64,000 nucleotides of DNA. Source: Sphingomonadales bacterium. GTDB taxonomy: Bacteria; Bacteroidota; Bacteroidia; NS11-12g; UBA955. The notes beneath the pieces were generated by a model, which was given only the letters and a program-made list of their open reading frames with translations, made no database searches and was not told the origin of the DNA. The translations under genes and the position numbers were made by a program. The stretch covers positions 1-64,000 of the forward strand of contig VHBA01000004.1 in NCBI GenBank assembly GCA_016872175.1, read 5' to 3'. Of this stretch, positions 56,991 through 64,000 are shown piece by piece (the first letter of the stretch is position 1; each line of letters opens with the position of its first letter).

Positions 56991-58399
56991 CATCATTATT
57001 AATTCTGTTTCTGGGTGCCATACTGGTATTGTATTTCGGCATCCACAAGCCTGAAAAAAAATCTTTAGGTATAACTGTATTGCTGCTTATTTCGGCACTT
57101 TCCTTTTTGGTAAAGGATTGGTTTGCATTTATCAGTAAGAATTTACCTGCGTGGCAAATCAAGCTGGTGCCTGCAAATATGCTTATTTGGGACTCTACAG
57201 CCATAGCCTTTTCAATTGTTATTGTTCTAAGCCTGTTGCTTGTAATTGGCTTGTTCTCCAGAAACAATAATATGGGTGCAGATCTATTGGGTCTTATGCT
57301 TTTCAGTGTTTGTGGCGGAATGCTTATGACGTCATTTAGCAACCTGATTATGCTGTTTCTTGGTATTGAATGTCTGTCAATTCCGCTGTACGTACTTGCA
57401 GGAAGTAAAAAATCCGACCTGGCATCCAACGAATCTGCCGTTAAATACTTCCTGATGGGTGCATTTAGTACTGCCATCTTCCTGATGGGCTGCGCCTTTA
57501 TTTATGGTGGATCAGGCAGTATTGAACTGGAAAGCATCAGCCGTTCATTGGCAATGCTAGGACATATTGGTGTTAAAAGCAATCTCATTTTTGCAGGTAT
57601 CATTCTGCTGATGGCTGGTATGCTGTTTAAAGTTTCTGCATTTCCATTCCATTTTTGGAGCCCTGATGTGTATGACGGTAGCCCAAACAGAACAACGGTA
57701 TTCATGGCTACTGTGGTAAAAATAGCCGCCTTTGCCGCATTTTTCCGTTTATTCAATTACGCCTTGTCGGATGTGAAGAACTGGTGGGGGATGACCTTGG
57801 CTATTTCAGCCGCAGCCACCATCCTTTTTGGAAATATTGCGGCAATTAGGCAAACTTCCTTTAAGCGCACACTGGCCTACTCCAGCGTGGCACATGCTGG
57901 CTACATGCTCATGGCTATACTTGCCGTTCCTGTAGATGGTTTTTGGGCCTTGTTGGTCTATTTGCTGGCTTATGCAAGCAGTGCGGTTATTGTCTTCTAC
58001 ATTCTTGACAGAACATCGGACGGCAAGCCTGACTTTTCCTTCGATAATTTCAATGGCCTGGGTAAAAATAATAAATGGCTTTCCTTGCTGCTTATAGTTT
58101 CCTTGTTTTCCATGGCAGGTATTCCGCTTACAGCAGGTTTTGCGGGTAAATACGGTTTGTTTAGCGGTATTATTGCCTCTTACCCATGGCTTTTAGTAAT
58201 TGCTCTGGCGGGATCCGCCATCAGTATTGCCTACTACTTTAGGGTTTTCAAAAATGCATTTTTCTCCAACCAAGGTGCAGGATTTAAACAGGAAATTGGA
58301 TTAACAGAAATAATATTCCTTTTTCTTGCACTGATGCTTACCCTACTGGTGGGGTGCTGGCCGGCTGTGATTACTTCACTGCAGATAATTCCGGCTTAA
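56987..58399 (+). CDS. nuoN: NADH-quinone oxidoreductase subunit N
   Basis: LFLGIECLSIPLYVLAGSKKSDLASNESAVKYFLMGAFSTAIFLMG; FKVSAFPFHFWSPDVYDGSPNRTTVFMATVVKIAAF. Confidence 0.96.
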   Translation: MTSLLILFLGAILVLYFGIHKPEKKSLGITVLLLISALSFLVKDWFAFISKNLPAWQIKLVPANMLIWDSTAIAFSIVIVLSLLLVIGLFSRNNNMGADLLGLMLFSVCGGMLMTSFSNLIMLFLGIECLSIPLYVLAGSKKSDLASNESAVKYFLMGAFSTAIFLMGCAFIYGGSGSIELESISRSLAMLGHIGVKSNLIFAGIILLMAGMLFKVSAFPFHFWSPDVYDGSPNRTTVFMATVVKIAAFAAFFRLFNYALSDVKNWWGMTLAISAAATILFGNIAAIRQTSFKRTLAYSSVAHAGYMLMAILAVPVDGFWALLVYLLAYASSAVIVFYILDRTSDGKPDFSFDNFNGLGKNNKWLSLLLIVSLFSMAGIPLTAGFAGKYGLFSGIIASYPWLLVIALAGSAISIAYYFRVFKNAFFSNQGAGFKQEIGLTEIIFLFLALMLTLLVGCWPAVITSLQIIPA

Positions 58400-58998
58400 A
58401 AAGTCAGTCCGATTCGGTAAACAATGGATCCCAGTGGCTGGGTAGAGGCATATTCCGTGTTTGATGCATAGCCAATTAAAAACCACGATCTCATTCCTGA
58501 ACTTTGAGCCATTCCTAAACCCAATATGGGTGATGTTACCCATTTTCTTTCGCTGGAAGATAAAGGACCTGTGCCCGGGAGTAAAGCATTTACAGCCCTC
58601 ATCTCGGCGTGTAAAAAAGCAACTTCCCCTAAATTAAGGCGCAAAAATCCATGTCCACCGTATGTGAAGCCACTGTTTCCCTGTCCGTTTCCGGCATAAA
58701 AAGCACCATTAACGCCTGCACCCAGCATCAATGGTTTGGCGATTTTAAAGCCCGCAAATGGAGAAATTTCGCCAAAAATGAATCCATTGCTCAAGGAAAA
58801 CATGAATTCTGTTCCTTTAATCAAATTGTCAGCTCCCGGTGCTTTGAAAAACGGTGGTTTGTTTACCGAGGTTGTGTCAAAAGATTGACGCGGAGCATCA
58901 TCTTCATACTGTGCCTGGCTATAACCGACAGCAAAAACCGTGAAAATCAATAACAAAGCTTTTTTGCACATAAGATTAAGATACTTGATTACCCGCAA
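58396..58998 (-). CDS. Hypothetical secreted (probable outer-membrane beta-barrel) protein
   Basis: Signal peptide ALLLIFTVFAVGYSQAQ; alternating Gly/aromatic barrel-like sequence ending YRIGLTF. Confidence 0.6.
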   Translation of the reverse strand: MRVIKYLNLMCKKALLLIFTVFAVGYSQAQYEDDAPRQSFDTTSVNKPPFFKAPGADNLIKGTEFMFSLSNGFIFGEISPFAGFKIAKPLMLGAGVNGAFYAGNGQGNSGFTYGGHGFLRLNLGEVAFLHAEMRAVNALLPGTGPLSSSERKWVTSPILGLGMAQSSGMRSWFLIGYASNTEYASTQPLGSIVYRIGLTF

Positions 58999-59033
58999 TT
59001 ATAGCACTAAAATTGTACCACGATTCAGTGAGT

Positions 59034-60101
59034 ATGTCTAAAATACATAATTTTTCTGCAGGACCATCCATATTAGCGCCTGTAGCATTTGAAAAAAGCA
59101 TAGAAGCCATCAGAAATTTCGCCGGAACCGGTCTGAGCATTTTAGAAATCAGCCACCGCACCAAAGAGTTTGAAGCGGTGATGGAGGAAACCCGTCAATT
59201 GGTTAAGTCCCTGATGTCGGTTCCTGATGGTTACGACATCCTCTTTTTGCAAGGTGGAGCATCAACCCAGTTTTTTCAGATTCCGCATAATTTTCTAAGA
59301 ACATCAGCAGCATACCTGAAAACCGGTGTATGGGCAGCTGGTGCTATTAAAGAGGCTAAATTATATGGTGAGGTCAATGTGGTTGCCAGCAGCGAAGAAG
59401 ACAATTACAACTACATTCCTAAAAACTACAATATTCCTGCAACTGCTGACTATTTCCATTGCACCAGCAACAATACCATCTATGGAACGCAAATGCAGGA
59501 TTTTCCGGATAACCCTGTTCCCATGATTTGTGATATGAGCTCCGATATATTCAGCAGGCCTGTAAACACCGCATCTTTTGATTTGATATATGCCGGGGCA
59601 CAGAAAAATATGGGGCCTGCAGGTGTTACGTTGGTTATCGTTAAAAAATCCATGTATGAAAGGCGTCCGGAAGGCAGAGCCATTCCATCTATGCTGGATT
59701 ATAAACTGCACGGCGAGAAGGAAAGTATGTATAATACGCCGCCTGTATTTCCTATACTCGTCAGCAAATTCAACCTGGAGTGGGTGAAAGAAAATGGTGG
59801 CTGTGAAGGTATGCAGGCTCGCAATGAGGCCAAAGCCAAGCTGCTTTACGATGCCATAGACAACAGTCCTTATTTCAAAGGAACAGTAAACAAGGAAGAC
59901 AGAAGTCGCATGAATGTGTGCTTTGTTTTTAATGAACCTACTCCGGATCTCGAACAAAAATTCAATGCTGCCTGCAAAGAAGCGGGTATCAGCGGCATAA
60001 AAGGGCACCGCAGCGTGGGTGGCTACAGAGCCAGTTTATACAATGCACTTCCTTTGGATAGCGTGAAGGCTTTGGTTAATGTAATGGAGACATTTGCGTG
60101 A
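59034..60101 (+). CDS. serC: Phosphoserine aminotransferase
   Basis: HNFSAGPSILAPVAFEKSI; ILEISHRTKEFEAVMEETRQLVKSLM; FDLIYAGAQKNMGPAGVTLVIV; start re-assigned from 59013 to ATG 59034. Confidence 0.96.
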   Translation: MSKIHNFSAGPSILAPVAFEKSIEAIRNFAGTGLSILEISHRTKEFEAVMEETRQLVKSLMSVPDGYDILFLQGGASTQFFQIPHNFLRTSAAYLKTGVWAAGAIKEAKLYGEVNVVASSEEDNYNYIPKNYNIPATADYFHCTSNNTIYGTQMQDFPDNPVPMICDMSSDIFSRPVNTASFDLIYAGAQKNMGPAGVTLVIVKKSMYERRPEGRAIPSMLDYKLHGEKESMYNTPPVFPILVSKFNLEWVKENGGCEGMQARNEAKAKLLYDAIDNSPYFKGTVNKEDRSRMNVCFVFNEPTPDLEQKFNAACKEAGISGIKGHRSVGGYRASLYNALPLDSVKALVNVMETFA

Positions 60102-61057
60102 TGAAGATATTAGCCAACGATGGAATTGATGCTGCAGGTAAAGCCTTGCTGGAAAAGGCCGGCTTCAGCATAGATACGCAGAAAATACCTCAAGCAGAGC
60201 TTGCTGCCGGAATTAAAAATTATGACATTATAATTGTGCGCAGCGCTACCAAGGTTACTGCGGATATTATGGATGCCGGGCAACTGAAATTGATTGCAAG
60301 GGCAGGTGTAGGATTGGATAATATAGACATAAAACATGCGGGTTTGAAACACATTCCTGTAGTAAATACCCCAAACGCCAGCAGTCGTTCTGTGGCAGAA
60401 TTGGTTTTTGCCCACATCTTTTCTTGCTATCGATACCTGTATCATACCAATAGAGAAATGCCATCTAACGGGATCAAAGATTTTAATGAACTGAAAAAAT
60501 TGGCAGGAAAGGGATTTGAAGTACAGGATAAAAAAATCGGTATAATTGGTTTTGGCAGAATAGGACAGGAGGTAGCCAGAATGGCCATTGGGCTGGGTAT
60601 GGAAGTGCTTGCCAACGATTATAAAAAACGGGATGTTGAATTGACGTTGTCGTTTCATCGTAAATATGCGTTTAATAATTTCAAGGTTGTTCTGCCAGGT
60701 ATGAGCTTGGAAGATGTATTGAAGAATAGCGACATTATTACATTGCATACACCAGGTAGCGAAGAGGTGATTGGTGAAAAAGAGCTATCGCAAACGAAAG
60801 ACGGCTCTATGCTTATCAACTGTGCCAGAGGTGGCGTGGTAAATGAATTAGCGCTTAAGAATGCTGTTGATTCGGGAAAAATTGCCTTTGCCGGTGTAGA
60901 TGTGTTTGAACAGGAACCTCCTGTAAATGATGATATGCTGCAACTCGCCAATACATCGCTGTCTCCGCATATTGGAGCCAGTACTGCTGAAGCACAGGAA
61001 CGTGTGGGCATTGAGCTGGCTGAGAGGATCATTCAGTTTTTTAATACCAAAAGGTGA
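60101..61057 (+). CDS. serA: D-3-phosphoglycerate dehydrogenase
   Basis: NYDIIIVRSATKVTADIMDAGQLKLIARAGVGLDNIDI; IGIIGFGRIGQEVARMAIGLGMEVLANDY; TSLSPHIGASTAEAQ; TGATG overlap with serC. Confidence 0.93.
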   Translation: MKILANDGIDAAGKALLEKAGFSIDTQKIPQAELAAGIKNYDIIIVRSATKVTADIMDAGQLKLIARAGVGLDNIDIKHAGLKHIPVVNTPNASSRSVAELVFAHIFSCYRYLYHTNREMPSNGIKDFNELKKLAGKGFEVQDKKIGIIGFGRIGQEVARMAIGLGMEVLANDYKKRDVELTLSFHRKYAFNNFKVVLPGMSLEDVLKNSDIITLHTPGSEEVIGEKELSQTKDGSMLINCARGGVVNELALKNAVDSGKIAFAGVDVFEQEPPVNDDMLQLANTSLSPHIGASTAEAQERVGIELAERIIQFFNTKR

Positions 61058-62229
61058 TTCACCTCAAACCTTTTACCGCACTAAGACCGGTAGCCGCACA
61101 TGTGGACCAGGTGGTTTGTGGCAAACATGGCAGTAATCTGCATTTTGGTAATGTTATTCGTTCGCTGGTTGGAATTACGCTCCGCAACCACAGCGAAGAA
61201 AACTATCGTGAAGCACTACATTACTTTAATAAATTACAAACAGCCAGGGTACTGGTGAGAGAAAGTAAGGAGGGTGTATACATCTACAAGCAAACCCTAC
61301 CCGATGGCAAAGAATTTCATGGGATTATAGCGTGCCTTGCCTACGAAGATTATGTAAATGGCGATATATGCAAGCATGAAAACACGCTGACATCCAAACA
61401 AAATCTGATGGTTAAGCATATTGAAGCCATTCAGAAGGTAGGTGAACCGGTATTGCTGGCCAATCCCAATGATGAGTTTATGAGCGACTGGATACAACAG
61501 CATGAAAGTGCCGATATTGTTTTTGAATTCACTGACAATCACGGCAAACATCATGAAATCTGGTTTGTAAGCGATTCGTATTCATTGGAAAAGCTGAAAA
61601 TTAGTTTTTTGAAAACACCACGGCTTTATATTGCAGATGGGCATCACCGTATTGCCTCTGTCGCTTCCTACCTTAATCTGCATTCCGATAAATCAGAAAA
61701 AAGCGGAATTATGGCTTACATACTTCCCGAATCTTCATTGCAGATTAAGCCATTTCATAGAATATTAAAGCACACCGACAGGGAAGAGTGGCTTGATATG
61801 ATTCACAATGCTTCAGCTGATTTTTATGTAGACTTACTCAGCAAATCCGAAAGACCTGAAAAGAAAGGGGATATTGTAACATTGACACCAATGGGTTGGT
61901 ATCGTTTAAGGCTTAAACCCGGGCACACCCGTCCTAATCCGTCAGAAAATCTGGATGTTTACAGGCTCGAAGAATTTGTTTTTAAAAAGTTCTTCCATAT
62001 CAAAGACTCAAAGAATGATAGCCGTTTGGAATTTGTTCGCGGAGATGAAGATCTGAAGGTATTGCAGCAACGGCAAAAAAGAGGAGAGATTGATGGTGCT
62101 TTTATTTTGTATCCCAATACAATAAAGGAAATTAAAGACGTAGCTGATGCCGGCGAGACCATGCCCCCCAAAAGCACTTGGATTGAACCTAAAATACCTG
62201 CCGGAATGCTGATTAACGTATTTGAATAA
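61054..62229 (+). CDS. DUF1015 family protein, GTG start
   Basis: IHLKPFTALRPVAAHVDQVVC...; LYIADGHHRIASVASYL; GAFILYPNTIKEIKDVADAGETMPPKSTWIEPKIPAGMLI. Confidence 0.9.
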   Translation: MIHLKPFTALRPVAAHVDQVVCGKHGSNLHFGNVIRSLVGITLRNHSEENYREALHYFNKLQTARVLVRESKEGVYIYKQTLPDGKEFHGIIACLAYEDYVNGDICKHENTLTSKQNLMVKHIEAIQKVGEPVLLANPNDEFMSDWIQQHESADIVFEFTDNHGKHHEIWFVSDSYSLEKLKISFLKTPRLYIADGHHRIASVASYLNLHSDKSEKSGIMAYILPESSLQIKPFHRILKHTDREEWLDMIHNASADFYVDLLSKSERPEKKGDIVTLTPMGWYRLRLKPGHTRPNPSENLDVYRLEEFVFKKFFHIKDSKNDSRLEFVRGDEDLKVLQQRQKRGEIDGAFILYPNTIKEIKDVADAGETMPPKSTWIEPKIPAGMLINVFE

Positions 62230-62242
62230 AGTGTTTTATGGA

Positions 62243-62271
62243 TTTTAATTAAAGTAACACTTTAATTAAAA
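62243..62271. terminator. AT-rich 13-bp perfect inverted repeat between convergent genes (possible bidirectional terminator)
   Basis: ttttaattaaagt-aac-actttaattaaaa read directly. Confidence 0.55.
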
Positions 62272-62610
62272 CATGCTCAATTGTTTGTCCTGCTTACGGG
62301 TACTAAACAATTCCTGAAACAACATTTGAAAATCCTGAATGGCGCCGGACTTCAAACTGAAAATAGTACTGGTTTTGAAGCCCTTGCTTTCCAGGAAACC
62401 TGCACTAACCAATGCATATAAGTGCTGCGAAACGGTACTCTGGGTAAAGGGAAGTTGCGAAACCAGTTCTTTGCACGTCTGATGATTATTGGTCTGTAGC
62501 GATAGCAATATCAGGATTCGTGCCGGATGTCCGAGAGCCTTGGCTTTATTGCTGTATTCCTCAGCTTTTGCATCAAATTCGTGTTTGTTCTTTCTGGCCA
62601 TTATATTCAA
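62266..62610 (-). CDS. ArsR-family winged-helix transcriptional regulator
   Basis: AKALGHPARILILLSLQTNNHQTCKELVSQLPFTQSTVSQHLYALVSAGFLESK. Confidence 0.88.
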   Translation of the reverse strand: MNIMARKNKHEFDAKAEEYSNKAKALGHPARILILLSLQTNNHQTCKELVSQLPFTQSTVSQHLYALVSAGFLESKGFKTSTIFSLKSGAIQDFQMLFQELFSTRKQDKQLSMF

Positions 62611-62647
62611 CGCAAAAGTACAATGAAACGAATAATTGAAGCGTTTT

Positions 62648-63514
62648 TTATTTGTTTTTTTTATGTTTCCAGCGTCTATGGCTCCACAACCACAGTTCCG
62701 GCTGACTCATAATATCTTCCTCCGTGGCCCTGGCCAGCATTTCAGTAATTTCGCCTTCTTTCGTTTCAGCCGGTTTTGAACACAGCAACCGGGAATGGGC
62801 CTCATAATACCCCCGTTTAATCTTGCGAACCTGCAAATACCAAACTTCCTGATTGGTTTTGCGGGCAATTTTTTCTGTTCCCCACATGAAAGCGGTATCC
62901 TGGTTCAGGAACTGGGTCCAATAAGCGTTCTTTCCATTGGAAGGGTTTTGGTCTGCAATGAATGCTGTCGCTGTAACCAACCCGGTCTGACTGGCTAAAA
63001 CCCGCAGCGTTTGCTCCATGGGAATGGGCATGGTGCCGAATTTGGTTCTAATGCCCAGGGTCAGCTTTTCGAAAAATGGATTTTTAAGTTGCTTGTATAT
63101 ACACTGTGCTTTCTGCCTGGCATGGAGTTGGGCCGACATACAAACCCATTCCCAATTGCCTTTATGGCTCATGATGATGATGCAGCTTCGGCCGTCTTCA
63201 AATGCCTTGTCATATAGTTCTTGAGGATTGTTGGTCATTCTTTTTAGCAGCTCATCCTCACTCAGACTTATACCCTTTAATGTCTCCAAAATCAAGTCGC
63301 TGAGGTGTTTGTAAAACTTTCGCTCTGTTACCTTGCGCCATGCATCGCTTTTATCAGGGAAAGCATTTTGAAGATTGGTTCTTACGACCTTTTTGCGGTA
63401 ACCCGCAACATGATACAGCAGAAAATACAATGCGTTTGACAATCCGTACAACAAAGGAAAAGGCAATAATGAGATGCCTTTTAGGAGAGGATACACCAGC
63501 AGTTTGTAAATCAA
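62648..63514 (-). CDS. LpxL/HtrB-like lysophospholipid (lipid A) acyltransferase
   Basis: LSLLPFPLLYGLSNALYFLLYHVAGYRKKVVRTNLQNAFPDKS-type N-terminus; IIIMSHKGNWEW; ADQNPSNGKNAYWTQFLNQDTAFMWGTEKIARKTN. Confidence 0.9.
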   Translation of the reverse strand: MIYKLLVYPLLKGISLLPFPLLYGLSNALYFLLYHVAGYRKKVVRTNLQNAFPDKSDAWRKVTERKFYKHLSDLILETLKGISLSEDELLKRMTNNPQELYDKAFEDGRSCIIIMSHKGNWEWVCMSAQLHARQKAQCIYKQLKNPFFEKLTLGIRTKFGTMPIPMEQTLRVLASQTGLVTATAFIADQNPSNGKNAYWTQFLNQDTAFMWGTEKIARKTNQEVWYLQVRKIKRGYYEAHSRLLCSKPAETKEGEITEMLARATEEDIMSQPELWLWSHRRWKHKKNK

Positions 63515-63524
63515 TTTTTGCTAT

Positions 63525-64000
63525 TTATGTGAAATACCTGAAATCTTGTCCTGATTTAATGCTCAGCAGTGTTTCATACATCAGGTTAATACAGCTTTCA
63601 ATATCCGCCTCATGAACCATTTCTACCGTGGTATGCATGTATTTCAGCGGCAGTGAAATCAATGCTGAGGCAACACCATGAGAGCTGTAGGCAAAGCTAT
63701 CCGTATCGGTACCGGTGCTTCGGCTTACCGCACTTCGCTGTATGTCTATCTTTTTCTTTTTGGCAGTTTGAATCATCAATTGCAGCAGATTGTTCTGCAC
63801 AGCAGGCCCATAGGTAACCACAGCACCCTTTCCGCATTTGCATTCGCCTTGTTTTTTCTTATTGTAAAGGGGAGAAGCGGTATCATGCGTTACATCGGTG
63901 CAAATGGCTACATCAGGTGCCAGTCTGCGGCTGATCATTTCTGCACCACGCAGACCAATTTCCTCCTGAACACTGTTTACCACGTAAAGTGTGAAGGGAA
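63525..64000 (-). CDS. M42-family metallopeptidase, partial (N-terminal part outside window)
   Basis: Frame open through the window edge (PFTLYVVNSVQEEIGLRGAEMISRRLAPDVAICTDVTHDT); GTDTDSFAYSSHGVASALISLPLKYMHTTVEMVHEADIE. Confidence 0.85.
   Translation of the reverse strand, partial: PFTLYVVNSVQEEIGLRGAEMISRRLAPDVAICTDVTHDTASPLYNKKKQGECKCGKGAVVTYGPAVQNNLLQLMIQTAKKKKIDIQRSAVSRSTGTDTDSFAYSSHGVASALISLPLKYMHTTVEMVHEADIESCINLMYETLLSIKSGQDFRYFT

Noticed and set aside
59361-60748. Antisense ORFs of 215 and 212 aa opposite serC/serA
   Set aside because: They are shadow ORFs with low-complexity His/Phe/Ile-rich sequence, opposite unambiguous serC/serA.
1-64000. Search for tRNA/rRNA, transposases, integrases, phage, toxin-antitoxin, CRISPR-Cas or BGC genes
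   Set aside because: None recognised; the window is almost fully occupied by core and housekeeping genes. tRNAscan and Infernal would be needed to exclude small RNAs formally.

Overview
This 64 kb window is a dense, core-genome-like stretch of a Bacteroidota chromosome. The assignment rests on a CHU_C/T9SS sorting domain, TAnnTTTG-type promoters, ActABCDEF alternative complex III and generally SD-poor leaders. Main blocks are: an RfaE-type kinase and an aspartate aminotransferase; a GT4 glycosyltransferase, a WD40 protein and a sortilin/BNR protein; polyprenyl synthetase, cystathionine beta-synthase and a metal-receptor protein; two tandem zinc-ribbon micro-ORFs followed by rpsA; a T9SS-sorted gene broken by an in-frame TGA; yhhQ with a beta-CASP MBL nuclease; a TPR protein with a lytic transglycosylase; alternative complex III (actABCDEF); valS; a vanadium-haloperoxidase-like lipoprotein; a 49-aa basic micro-ORF missing from the supplied ORF track; a giant VCBS/ASPIC lipoprotein; the rod-shape operon mreBCD-mrdA-rodA-mnmD; a giant TolB-like outer-membrane protein; rocD; an unusual OmpA-like protein; nuoIJKLMN without nuoA-H; serC-serA-DUF1015; and an ArsR regulator, an LpxL-type acyltransferase and a partial M42 peptidase. 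I found no CRISPR array, transposon, rRNA or tRNA by eye, and no convincing multi-gene novel defence or mobile system. The best second-look items are the 49-aa basic ORF with its own consensus promoter and terminator, the zinc-ribbon pair joined in frame across a TGA, the strong Shine-Dalgarno on rpsA, the S1 protein with a C-terminal HhH-like tail, the serC-serA-DUF1015 overlap operon, the degenerate peptidase/propeller/barrel protein, and the split nuo cluster. All family names come from reading motifs by eye; no database search was run.
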